From positions 1 to 19,353 of the forward strand of contig CAMAMZ010000021.1 of the NCBI GenBank assembly GCA_945837185.1: a stretch of 19,353 bases of DNA, written 5' to 3'. The notes below the pieces were generated by a model. That model had not been told where the DNA came from, made no database searches, and saw only the letters and a list, made by a program, of their open reading frames with translations. A program made the position numbers and the translations under genes. Source of the stretch: an uncultured Bacteroidales bacterium (lineage in GTDB: Bacteria; Bacteroidota; Bacteroidia; Bacteroidales; Bacteroidaceae). Shown here one piece after another: positions 1 to 7,672 of the stretch. Position 1 is the stretch's first letter. Each line of letters begins with the position of its first letter.

Positions 1-561
1 GTGTTCTGCAACGATGAGTGTGCCTACGGTTACAGACAAAGCCGATTCAAACAAGAATGGCGCGACAAGTATCTCATCACATGGGTAACCTATCGCCTGC
101 ACACAAAATTCCAACCTCTCCTCGACTATGGAAATATTCGTGCCAAGTTGCAGGAAAGAGGCATCATCAATCCCGATGCCGCCCAGTTGCGTGAGGTGAT
201 TATTGCCATCCGTAATGAGAAACTGCCCGACCCGAAGGTAATGGGCAATGCTGGCAGCTTCTTCATGAACCCCATCGTGCCGAAGGAACAATATGAGGCC
301 CTCCTTGTCACCTTTCCCAATATGCCACACTATGCTGTGGGTGAGAACCAGGTGAAGATTCCGGCAGGTTGGCTCATTGACAGCTGCGGATGGAAAGGGC
401 GCACCATGGGGCGTGCCGGTGTGCACGACAAACAGGCATTGGTGCTGGTGAATAGGGGTGGCGCCACAGGTGAGGAGGTGTTGGCACTCTGCCAGCAAAT
501 CAGACACGATGTGCATGAGAAATTCGGAATAACAATCTATCCGGAAGTGAACGTGCGGTAA
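1..561 (+). CDS. murB: UDP-N-acetylenolpyruvoylglucosamine reductase, C-terminal part (5' end outside window)
   Basis: This is the 3' part of a gene that begins before the window; the reading frame is open from base 1, so the GTG there is only an internal Val codon. MurB reduces UDP-GlcNAc-enolpyruvate to UDP-MurNAc with NADPH and FAD in the cytoplasm, the second committed step of peptidoglycan synthesis. Visible family signatures are an ECAYGYRQSRFK segment near the start of the visible part, GNAGSFFMNP (its Ser matches the catalytic proton donor), the AGWLIDSCGWKG stretch, and a C-terminal YPEVNVR whose Glu matches the catalytic Glu of the family. About 186 residues are visible of a protein usually near 330. 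Thirty-two bases separate its stop from the next gene on the same strand, so the two are probably co-transcribed. Confidence 0.95.
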   Translation: MFCNDECAYGYRQSRFKQEWRDKYLITWVTYRLHTKFQPLLDYGNIRAKLQERGIINPDAAQLREVIIAIRNEKLPDPKVMGNAGSFFMNPIVPKEQYEALLVTFPNMPHYAVGENQVKIPAGWLIDSCGWKGRTMGRAGVHDKQALVLVNRGGATGEEVLALCQQIRHDVHEKFGITIYPEVNVR

Positions 562-593
562 AAAGGAAGGCACGGGCCACGGAATACGAGGAT

Positions 594-1442
594 ATGATGG
601 AAGAAAAGGGAAATACTTTAAAAGAGGATAGGGGAGAAACGGGTAGCGAGCATGATGCGTTGACCCTGACCTTTCTCGGCACGGGCACCTCGAATGGTGT
701 ACCTGTATTGGGATGCCATTGTGCGGTGTGCGACAGCCTCGATGCCCACGACAACAGGTTGCGTGCAGCAGCTCTTGTGGAACATGGCGACACGAGGATT
801 CTGATAGATTGTGGTCCCGACATACGACAGCAACTCATGCCTATGCCCTTCAAACCACTTACGGGCGTGCTACTCACCCACACCCATTACGACCATATAG
901 GGGGTATAGACGACCTAAGGCCCTATTGTGCGTTTGGCGATATATCCATTTTTGCCGATGAAGCCACTACCACCAATCTGCAGCGGGTGATGCCCTATTG
1001 CTTCACCAAAGAGCTCTATCCTGGAGTGCCACGCCTGCAGCTGCATACGGTGGAGCCGCACAAGGCATTCCGCATAGGGAGCATAGAGGTGCTACCCCTG
1101 CGAGTGATGCACGGCAAGTTGCCCATTTTGGGCTATCGTTTCGGCAAACTGGCCTATATTACCGATATGAAAAGTATGGCTCCTGAAGACGTGCGCTTGT
1201 TGCACGGGGTAGATATTCTTGTAGTGAACGCCCTTCGTTTCGACAAGCCTCACCACAGTCATATGCTCGTTGACGAGGCAATAGCCTTTGCACGTGAGGT
1301 GGGAGCATGCCACACCTATTTCACGCATGTCACCCATGAGATAGGCAGGCATGCCGAGGCCAACAGCCGCCTGCCACAAGGTTTTACTTTTGCCTACGAC
1401 GGGCAGCGGGTTGTCTGTCCTTTCGTTGATAGAGCTCGCTAA
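594..1442 (+). CDS. MBL-fold metallo-hydrolase, PhnP-like
   Basis: A 282-residue cytoplasmic protein of the metallo-beta-lactamase fold. The core starts near residue 24 with LTFLGTGTSNGVP. The metal site is HTHYDH (residues 96-101) with H173, D191 and H245 as further likely ligands; H223 lies in an HSH motif. A GCHCAVC cluster (C41, C43, C46) resembles the structural zinc site of PhnP-type phosphodiesterases. Family members cleave cyclic phosphodiesters or related phosphoesters; the substrate here is unknown, and no phn genes are nearby. The first 23 residues look like a non-conserved extension. A GAGG at 588-591 sits very close to ATG 594 and slightly better before ATG 597, so the exact start is uncertain. 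The last 59 bases overlap the end of the convergent radical SAM gene. Confidence 0.88.
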   Translation: MMEEKGNTLKEDRGETGSEHDALTLTFLGTGTSNGVPVLGCHCAVCDSLDAHDNRLRAAALVEHGDTRILIDCGPDIRQQLMPMPFKPLTGVLLTHTHYDHIGGIDDLRPYCAFGDISIFADEATTTNLQRVMPYCFTKELYPGVPRLQLHTVEPHKAFRIGSIEVLPLRVMHGKLPILGYRFGKLAYITDMKSMAPEDVRLLHGVDILVVNALRFDKPHHSHMLVDEAIAFAREVGACHTYFTHVTHEIGRHAEANSRLPQGFTFAYDGQRVVCPFVDRAR

Positions 1443-3246
1443 TCAAATCACTCCGACCCATGCGGCGTAAGGCAGCTTCTATGGCACGCCGCTCTTCAGG
1501 CTTATACCAGAAGAAAAACATACGTTGCGCCAGTTTCTCGCGTGGCGAACGTGCACATTCCACTTTTTCAAGGGTGTAGGGGTTGAACCCCGTATACCAT
1601 GTTTCGGTGCTCACTGTCATGGGCGTGGGTGTGAAGTCCTGTACCTGTTCCAACCGAAAATCGAGACTCTTGGTGATAACAGCCAGTTCGGCCATATCCT
1701 CTTCCAGGCATCCCGGATGACTGCTGATGAAGTAAGGAATGAGTTGCTGGTTGAGACGTTCCTCCCGGCAGATGTTGTCAAACACTTTTTTAAACTCGTA
1801 GAACAACTTGAACGACGGTTTGCGCATGAGATACAGCACACGGTCGGAGGTATGTTCGGGTGCCACCTTTAGTCGACCACTAACATGGCGGGTGATGAGT
1901 TCGCGTGTATACTGTGTGGCAGCCTTGTTTACAGCCTCATCGTTCGATGCGTGCAACAGCAGGTCGTAGCGCACACCACTGCCTATAAAACTCTTTTTCA
2001 CTGCTGGTAGCGCATCTACAGCATGGTAGATGTCGAGCAGCGGACGGTGGTCGGTGTTCAGGTTGGGACATATACGAGGGTGTATGCACGAAGGGCGCTT
2101 GCATTGTTCACAAGCCTTTTTGTTTTTGCCTCCCATGCCATACATATTGGCCGAGGGGCCGCCCAAATCAGACAAGTAGCCTTTGAATCCAGGCATTTCA
2201 GTAACCTGTTGCACCTCGCGCAGGATGCTCTCCTTTGAACGGCATGTGATGAATTTGCCTTGATGGGCAGAGATGGTGCAGAAGGCACATCCCCCGAAGC
2301 ATCCACGATGTATGTTGACCGAGAATTTTATCATCTCGTAAGCAGGAATCGTCTTGCTCTTGTATTTCGGATGCGGCAGACGCGTGTAAGGCAAGTTGAA
2401 TGAGGCGTCGAGTTCTTCGGTTGTCATGGGCGGGTAGGGTGGATTGACTACAGCATAGCGCCTATCTACCTGCTGCAACAACCTTTGCGCGTGCATCATG
2501 TTCGAAGCTTCCTCGATGTAGCGGAAATTCTCGGCTTGTGCCTTTTTGTTGCCCACGCATATTTCATGACTGTGCAGCACGGTGTCGTGTTGTGATATGC
2601 CTCCCGGTATCTGCTCCTTGGCGCAAAGCACCACCGTTTGCGGCAGACTGCGAATGGCATCAAATGGTTGTCCCTCGTCTAATGCCTTACACAGCGCAAC
2701 AATAGGTTTCTCGCCCATGCCGTAAATCAGAAGGTCGGCACCCGAATCGCAGAGTATGCTCCTGCGGAGTTTGTCCTGCCAGTAGTCGTAGTGAGTGAGT
2801 CGTCGCATGGAAGCCTCAATGCCACCCAGCACCACAGGCACGTCGGGATATAGCCCTTTCAGTATTTGGGTATAAACAATGGAAGGGTAGTCGGGGCGCA
2901 TGCCATGGCGTCCATCAGGACTATAAGCATCATCGCTGCGCATCCGTTTGTTGGCAGTATAACGGTTCACCATAGAGTCCATGGCACCTGCTGTGACACC
3001 GAAGAACAGGCGTGGCCTACCCATCTTCTTGAAGTCACGGTAGTCGCCATGCCAGTCAGGCTGCGGCACAATAGCCACCCGATAGCCATGTGCTTCGAGC
3101 ACACGTCCTATGACGGCAGCGCCAAACGACGGATGGTCGACATAGGCATCGCCCGAGAAAATCACCACATCAAGTTCGTCCCACCCACGCAGTTCACATT
3201 CCTTTTTTGTTGTGGGCAGGAAATCGCTTAATCTATATGTCTTCAC
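1384..3246 (-). CDS. ygiQ: YgiQ family radical SAM protein (UPF0313)
   Basis: A 620-residue protein matching the YgiQ/UPF0313 family along its whole length; the biochemical role of the family is not established. The N-terminal part (about 1-290) holds the conserved GDAYVDHPSFGAAVIGR and GGIEASMRRL segments. The radical SAM cluster motif is RGCFGGCAFC (C316, C320, C323: CxxxCxxC). A second cysteine group (C379, C382, C387, C393) follows, as is usual for the family. The start is a GTG: no ATG fits, and an AAGGAG lies eight bases upstream (3260-3255). That ribosome site overlaps the TAA of the gene before it, which suggests translational coupling to the 107-residue protein. The basic tail ends inside the convergent hydrolase gene. 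Confidence 0.93.
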   Translation of the reverse strand: MKTYRLSDFLPTTKKECELRGWDELDVVIFSGDAYVDHPSFGAAVIGRVLEAHGYRVAIVPQPDWHGDYRDFKKMGRPRLFFGVTAGAMDSMVNRYTANKRMRSDDAYSPDGRHGMRPDYPSIVYTQILKGLYPDVPVVLGGIEASMRRLTHYDYWQDKLRRSILCDSGADLLIYGMGEKPIVALCKALDEGQPFDAIRSLPQTVVLCAKEQIPGGISQHDTVLHSHEICVGNKKAQAENFRYIEEASNMMHAQRLLQQVDRRYAVVNPPYPPMTTEELDASFNLPYTRLPHPKYKSKTIPAYEMIKFSVNIHRGCFGGCAFCTISAHQGKFITCRSKESILREVQQVTEMPGFKGYLSDLGGPSANMYGMGGKNKKACEQCKRPSCIHPRICPNLNTDHRPLLDIYHAVDALPAVKKSFIGSGVRYDLLLHASNDEAVNKAATQYTRELITRHVSGRLKVAPEHTSDRVLYLMRKPSFKLFYEFKKVFDNICREERLNQQLIPYFISSHPGCLEEDMAELAVITKSLDFRLEQVQDFTPTPMTVSTETWYTGFNPYTLEKVECARSPREKLAQRMFFFWYKPEERRAIEAALRRMGRSDLISELYQRKDRQPAARRRQK

Positions 3247-3258
3247 GATGGCTTCTCC

Positions 3259-3582
3259 TTATCCTTCCTTCTGAGGTTGTGCCTCGTTGTTGCTACTCTT
3301 CCAGTTGATGAAAAGCAACACCAGTTGGTGCAGTCCATAGGCTTTCATGTTGGGGTGGTAGATGACATCGAGACATAGGTCGAGAAGAGCTTTATCTTGT
3401 CCCACCTGCGACTCGAGCATAGAGCGCAACGTGAGTTTCAACTTGTCGAGGACGTCTTCGTCGACGATGCCGGTGCTGTCGATGAAATTCCGGAACAAAG
3501 CATACTGGTTGATGGTTTGCAGATGGGCTTCGCTCACATGGATGGTGCGGGAGCCCGATGGGTTGGCTTGTATGGTAAACAT
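3259..3582 (-). CDS. conserved hypothetical protein, 107 aa
   Basis: I do not recognise a domain in this protein. It has no signal peptide or membrane segment, is rich in Leu and Gln, and looks like a mostly alpha-helical cytoplasmic protein. Helical stretches seem to run from about residue 18 to 95, with a polar tail. It lies 12 bases upstream of the ygiQ start, and its stop codon is part of the ygiQ ribosome binding site (TAAGGAG), so it is almost certainly co-translated with ygiQ. I see no TAnnTTTG promoter box in the 149 bases before it, so it may be read from the amidase transcript. It seems a real gene because the frame is open, the start is well placed and the coupling to ygiQ is tight. 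Its function is unknown. Confidence 0.75.
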   Translation of the reverse strand: MFTIQANPSGSRTIHVSEAHLQTINQYALFRNFIDSTGIVDEDVLDKLKLTLRSMLESQVGQDKALLDLCLDVIYHPNMKAYGLHQLVLLFINWKSSNNEAQPQKEG

Positions 3583-3635
3583 TGTTGTTAATAATTAACT
3601 ATTAAATGATGAACTATAATATTGCTCTTTTACTT

Positions 3636-3735
3636 ATTTTGATAGCAGTTTATTCTCACTTGCAGTTTATATTTCTTGCTGCTTATTTTTTTACTTGCAG
3701 CTTATCCCTACTTGCTGCTTATTCTTACGTGCTAT
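3636..3735. repeat. degenerate 17-bp tandem repeat, 5 to 6 units
   Basis: On the plus strand the cores (T/A)GC(A/T)G(T/C)TTAT recur at 3644, 3661, 3677, 3696 and 3713, with a weaker sixth copy near 3730 that overlaps the amidase stop codon. Steps are 17, 16, 19, 17 and 17 bases. Read on the minus strand (the transcribed one) the unit is close to ATAARCWGCAAGTRRRA. Neighbouring units alternate between GCAGC and GCTGC, which are reverse complements, so adjacent copies could pair into small hairpins (3678-3701 or 3697-3718, for example). The block fills most of the gap between the amidase and the 107-residue protein. No function can be assigned from sequence. Confidence 0.75.
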
Positions 3736-6644
3736 TGCGTAGGGTAGGGGATTAGGAATTGCAGTATTCCTTGCATCAATGCATTGCGCTGGGCACGATT
3801 CTCGATACACTCGAAGGGGAATCCCATGGCATAGCTGCGATATGTAGTTGTTTGATAGGCTACTGCTGCAGAATTGCCATCAGCATAGCGCAGGGCACAG
3901 AATGCAGGTTGCAGGGGCTGCAACACCTCAGGATGGGTGGCTGCATAGTGGTAGGCATTGGGTTGGCGCAAGATATTGAACCCTATTCCTGTACCTTGGA
4001 TATAGGGCGATGCGGTAATGCTGTCGGTGGGCAAATATTGCATGCCGAACATCGCTGCGAGAAACTTCCTTTCCGAAGGTTGCAACATATCACTTCCCAT
4101 ATAGCTGCCGCTCACGAATACTGTGCCCCTGTGTTGTTTGTAAGTTTTGAGGCGTTGTTGCAGGGCGTGTGGAAATGTTTTGTAGCTTTTCAGCGCCTGC
4201 GGTGTGTAGCGTTGCAAACCAAGGATGAGGTCAATACAAGCATAATCTGTAAGGTTGACGCTACCGTTTTCAATGGCATCGGCAGAGCAACTCACAATGT
4301 TATAGGCTTTGGCAGACGCTATGGCTTCAGCATGGGTTGCAACGGCATCGAAGGTGTTGCCAGCAATACGCGCACCAGCCAATTCTGTGCCGCTATAGCC
4401 CAAACCACCAGGACCTTCCTGTCCCATTGTTTTCCTGTTGAAGTCTATTTGTTGGCCCGACCAACCGCAATCTACACCATACCCCACGCCGAAGTCGCTG
4501 CTGAGGTCAAATCCCTGCTTCACACCATTGTCGATAACTGCAGGTGCTGAGAGTCGGTCAAAATTGTAAGCTACCAATACGGTAGGCTTCTCGTCGGATA
4601 GGTAATAGGCCGACAGCACTTCGGTAGGGAAGCTACGGCCGCCCTCGTTGAGTGCTCTCAACTGGAAATGGTAAAGCACGCCCGGTTCCAAGGTCATGGC
4701 ATGTGTTGTGCCCTTAACCACCGTGCCATTATCGAACCCGCTACTTCCCGTGGCAGTATACAACACATAAGCAGTGGGTTTGGCCGTGGGCTCCAGAGAA
4801 TCGGGTTGTGCGCTCCATGCCAACCGCACTTTTCCATTGCCCAACATGCGCACATGGAAGTTGCGTGGTCGCAACGGTTGCACCACATAATCGCGTCCGT
4901 GCTGGTTGCACACAAAGCGCAAGATGCTCTTATAGAGCGAGCGCGCAATGGTAAACTTACCGTTCGGGTCCTGTGCATAACGCATATCGGGGAAGTTCTG
5001 ATGCGAGAGCAATTCGATGATGGCCGATGGAATCTCCGGATTCCTTGTTTCGGAATAGTTGCGATCCCAGAGATAACGCTTGTTCCATTTGTTAAACGAA
5101 GCCATCATGTCGTGTGTGAGACCATTCAGCAACTGACCGGCCAAGACCTTAGAGGCCATGCGTGGAACGCCTACATTGAAACTGCCCCCATTGTGCTTTG
5201 TGGTACAGATGGCCAATGAACCCACAAGTGACTTTCCGTCTTTGGCAAAGCCAGCATCGCTGTGCACAGCCAGCGACAATTCCAACGGAACGCCCTTGCC
5301 TTGCATGCCAGGCATATATACTGACCCGCCTGCCAACCAATTGGTCATGTAGGGACGGGTATTGATGTCATCTTTATAGTCGTCATTACCTTGCTTGCTG
5401 CTGTACACGCTGTAGGGAGCTCCTGCCCATTGTGCGGAATAACGTGCCCCCTCCATGGCACGTGAAAGGCCACTCGGAGTGCCACCACGACTAATGTTGC
5501 CCATGCCACCTCCGAAGCGTACTGCATCGGTCGTGACAAAGCCGCGTGAGGACGACTGGTTGGTTACTACCACCCGATTATATTCACTCGCTCCCTTATC
5601 GAACTCAAAGGTTCCGAGATATACCCATGTGCCGCCCCCCATTTGCTGGTTCACCCGGAAATGTGTGGCTTGTCCCTTGTGATAAACAATATATTCTGCG
5701 TCGTCGATACTCTTATCTACCGTCTGATAGCTTACATATACCGCATATTTTCCACTTTCCGGGAGGCAAGGAGTATAGGATGCCAGACTAATTTTCTGTT
5801 TGCTTCGTGTGGTTTTGACCTGTAGCGCACTACCGGCAGCAAATGGGTTTTCACCATCGGTGTAGAGACCTGCATGGAGGGCAAAGCCCTGTTGTGTGGT
5901 AGGCATCCACATACGTTTTCCCTCACCATAAGCCAGGAAGCCCTGATGTGCCGGTGCATCGTTGTCAACAATCACCTCGTGCGGTTGTATATCGCGCTCC
6001 CTTGCCGTGAATACAACGGCTCCTGCATTCTCCAGCATAGGAATGAGAAATGGTACGACAATCGACGGTGTGAAGAGGTCTTCGGTGGTACAAAACAACT
6101 GTGGGCGCTGCCATTTCCACACACCTTTCTGTAGGTCATAGTATCTGCCATGACTGGCGTACACCGCGAGATGCCTGTTGGCCAGTCCCTTACGCACGGT
6201 GTAAGGATTCGATGTGTTTGTCACCCATGGTTTGCCACGGTAGCTTATGCGCCCCCACATGTGAGTGAAATCCTTTTGGTCGAAGTCTTCATCGACAGTG
6301 AGCTGATCAATGGTCATGCCATTGGTTACGATACGAATTTTGTATCCTTGGTAGTCACCGGGCAGTATCTTGCGTACCTCTTTATATATCTTTGCGGTGA
6401 GCGTAGGTGTGAAGTCCTGCAATGCGAAAGCCTGGTTCGCGGTGAGTGTAAGCATGCGTGCCCCTGTGTCGAGACGGTAATCGAGGAGCTGCGGCTGCAA
6501 GTGATAAGTAGAGGGTAGGGTATAGTGTTGGAAATAGCGGTGCAATTTCTTTTCCACGTTTTCTCCCAACCCCTTTTGTGCACACACAACCGTGCAACAC
6601 ATCCACAGAAGTATTGCCCATAGCGATCGTAGATTTGCTCTCAT
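3732..6644 (-). CDS. exported N-acetylmuramoyl-L-alanine amidase with inserted golvesin-like module and FN3 domain
   Basis: A 970-residue exported protein. Order of parts: signal peptide (1-22, ending VVCAQ); N-terminal region without a recognised fold (25-155); first half of an Amidase_3-type zinc amidase (about 157-220) with HGRYYD (H165) and TTEDL (E188); an inserted golvesin/xanthan-lyase-like beta module (about 223-385; YAVYVSYQT, GGGTWVYLGTF, TTDAVRFGGGMG); second amidase half (about 430-575) with LAVHSDAG (H461) and AIIELLSHQNFPD (E544); a fibronectin type III domain (about 595-680); and an alpha/beta C-terminal domain (about 685-970) resembling glutamine-amidotransferase-like folds. 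H165, E188, H461 and E544 fit the usual H/E/H zinc ligands and the catalytic Glu. It probably cleaves the MurNAc to L-Ala bond of peptidoglycan in the periplasm. The start lies four bases after the acyltransferase stop, so the two are co-transcribed. Some databases name such proteins xanthan lyase, which is misleading here. Confidence 0.85.
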   Translation of the reverse strand: MRANLRSLWAILLWMCCTVVCAQKGLGENVEKKLHRYFQHYTLPSTYHLQPQLLDYRLDTGARMLTLTANQAFALQDFTPTLTAKIYKEVRKILPGDYQGYKIRIVTNGMTIDQLTVDEDFDQKDFTHMWGRISYRGKPWVTNTSNPYTVRKGLANRHLAVYASHGRYYDLQKGVWKWQRPQLFCTTEDLFTPSIVVPFLIPMLENAGAVVFTARERDIQPHEVIVDNDAPAHQGFLAYGEGKRMWMPTTQQGFALHAGLYTDGENPFAAGSALQVKTTRSKQKISLASYTPCLPESGKYAVYVSYQTVDKSIDDAEYIVYHKGQATHFRVNQQMGGGTWVYLGTFEFDKGASEYNRVVVTNQSSSRGFVTTDAVRFGGGMGNISRGGTPSGLSRAMEGARYSAQWAGAPYSVYSSKQGNDDYKDDINTRPYMTNWLAGGSVYMPGMQGKGVPLELSLAVHSDAGFAKDGKSLVGSLAICTTKHNGGSFNVGVPRMASKVLAGQLLNGLTHDMMASFNKWNKRYLWDRNYSETRNPEIPSAIIELLSHQNFPDMRYAQDPNGKFTIARSLYKSILRFVCNQHGRDYVVQPLRPRNFHVRMLGNGKVRLAWSAQPDSLEPTAKPTAYVLYTATGSSGFDNGTVVKGTTHAMTLEPGVLYHFQLRALNEGGRSFPTEVLSAYYLSDEKPTVLVAYNFDRLSAPAVIDNGVKQGFDLSSDFGVGYGVDCGWSGQQIDFNRKTMGQEGPGGLGYSGTELAGARIAGNTFDAVATHAEAIASAKAYNIVSCSADAIENGSVNLTDYACIDLILGLQRYTPQALKSYKTFPHALQQRLKTYKQHRGTVFVSGSYMGSDMLQPSERKFLAAMFGMQYLPTDSITASPYIQGTGIGFNILRQPNAYHYAATHPEVLQPLQPAFCALRYADGNSAAVAYQTTTYRSYAMGFPFECIENRAQRNALMQGILQFLIPYPTQ

Positions 6645-6648
6645 TAGC

Positions 6649-7209
6649 TTATGAAATGTCTCCTACCGAAAACAATTCCGGTTTCTTTCCTTTATAATCT
6701 TTATAATAGCGTTTGATTTCTTTCATCTGCCCCTCCACATCACCGTTAGGTATAATTACCTTGGTGCATTCTATTAACTTTCGCTCATAGTCGGCTGCGT
6801 AGAGCAGAATAGGGATGTTGGCTTTGTGGGCAATGAAATAGAAACCTTTCTTCCAGTCGGGATTCAGCGAACGGGTGCCCTCAGGGGTGATGCACAATAT
6901 GAACGACGACATGGAACGTGCCTTCTCAGCAAGATTGTCGGTCATGCTCGTGTGTTTGCTCCGCCACACCGGAATGCCTCCGAGTGCTTTGAATATAGGC
7001 CCTAACGGCCAGAAGAACCACTCCTTCTTCATTAAGAAATTGCTGCGTATTCCCTCTGCCCTCGTAAAAAGCTGCCCTATCAGGAAATCCCAGTTGCTTG
7101 TATGGGGTGCCAGACAAATAATGTATTTATCGGGACGATGCACGGTGATGTTTTTCGTCCATCCTAACCGTTTATACAGCAACCAACCACAAAAACCACG
7201 TATGCTCAT
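6649..7209 (-). CDS. 1-acyl-sn-glycerol-3-phosphate acyltransferase family protein (PlsC-like)
   Basis: A 186-residue acyltransferase of the PlsC/LPLAT family. The catalytic HX4D motif is H36-TSNW-D41; FLMKKEWFFWPLG (58-70), GGIPVWRSK (77-85) and the ITPEGTRS box (107-114) follow in the usual order. Members move an acyl chain from acyl-ACP or acyl-CoA to lysophospholipid at the inner membrane; the short length fits the compact Bacteroidetes form, and the substrate here is not proven. The frame is open up to an ATG at 7275, but that start would overlap the upstream gene by 59 bases. The ATG at 7209 leaves a 7-base gap, has an AGAAGG three bases before it, and puts the family core at the expected distance from the N-terminus, so I prefer it. 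The downstream amidase starts four bases after its stop. Confidence 0.87.
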   Translation of the reverse strand: MSIRGFCGWLLYKRLGWTKNITVHRPDKYIICLAPHTSNWDFLIGQLFTRAEGIRSNFLMKKEWFFWPLGPIFKALGGIPVWRSKHTSMTDNLAEKARSMSSFILCITPEGTRSLNPDWKKGFYFIAHKANIPILLYAADYERKLIECTKVIIPNGDVEGQMKEIKRYYKDYKGKKPELFSVGDIS

Positions 7210-7216
7210 CTGCCTT

Positions 7217-7489
7217 CTAATAAAGATTCGTGATTTGGTCAACGATTTCTTCAACCTGTTTGTTAAACTCGTCAATCGTGAAGCGATAGTATTTTTTCGC
7301 AGGCAAGCCAGGTTCCGGATGACCTATCCTCTTGATGAAATCAGAATGAAGGTTGAGGATGGAAGTGCAGATAGCCTTGCTGTCTTCCTTTGTCGATGTG
7401 CCGTTATACAAAGAAGCGGCCACACACTCTGCGAACAATTCCGTGCATACATATCCTATGACACGTTTTAAATCTCTTTTGCTGCTCAT
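7217..7489 (-). CDS. conserved small Bacteroidales protein, 90 aa
   Basis: A 90-residue cytoplasmic protein beginning MSSKRDLKRVIGYVC. It looks alpha-helical, has no membrane segment, and contains a GHPEPGLPAKKYYR stretch that breaks the helices. I recall similar uncharacterised proteins in Bacteroidales but know no function. It is the first gene of the minus-strand unit that continues with the PlsC-like acyltransferase 7 bases downstream. The frame is open to an ATG at 7540, but a perfect TATCTTTG promoter box lies at 7519-7512 inside that extension, so a transcript from it would not include the upstream ATG; the ATG at 7489 is therefore chosen. This gives a very short leader of roughly 15 bases. 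Confidence 0.8.
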   Translation of the reverse strand: MSSKRDLKRVIGYVCTELFAECVAASLYNGTSTKEDSKAICTSILNLHSDFIKRIGHPEPGLPAKKYYRFTIDEFNKQVEEIVDQITNLY

Positions 7490-7511
7490 AATCGTTATTA
7501 CATTTACGTTC

Positions 7512-7540
7512 CAAAGATAGAAAAAAAATGGTAAACGCAA
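7512..7540 (-). promoter_or_regulatory. Bacteroidetes-type promoter for the minus-strand envelope unit
   Basis: On the minus strand the -7 box TATCTTTG (7519-7512) matches the TAnnTTTG consensus exactly, and a TTG (7540-7538) stands 18 bases upstream at the -33 position. Transcription would start near 7505, about 15 bases before the ATG at 7489. It faces away from the pfp promoter, so the 183-base gap holds a divergent pair. Confidence 0.7.
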
Positions 7541-7613
7541 GCATGTATTTAAAAAAAATACAGCAAAAGCACGTTTTTCTTCACCATTTCTTCCAAATAT
7601 TCTAAAAAAACAG

Positions 7614-7621
7614 TATCTTTG
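7614..7621 (+). promoter_or_regulatory. -7 promoter box of pfp
   Basis: TATCTTTG is an exact TAnnTTTG box about 50 bases before the pfp start. The -33 region upstream is T-rich but has no clear TTTG at the best spacing. The leader would be about 45 bases and A-rich. Confidence 0.65.
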
Positions 7622-7672
7622 CCTTCAGATTCACAATGAACCCATTACTAAGTAAAATAAATAAGTAAAAAG

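Noticed and set aside
2097..2135. Second Cys cluster of YgiQ (C379 to C393) as a novel extra metal site
   Set aside because: Comparable cysteines occur in other YgiQ proteins, including E. coli, so it is a family feature and not special to this one.
3636..3735. Repeat block as a small CRISPR array
   Set aside because: Units are about 17 bases and contiguous, without unique spacers of constant length, and no cas genes are present.
3759..4550. Long plus-strand frame of 263 codons opposite the amidase gene
   Set aside because: It is antisense to a well-supported conserved protein, its translation is rich in Cys, His and Ile in the way reverse frames are, and it shows no domain.
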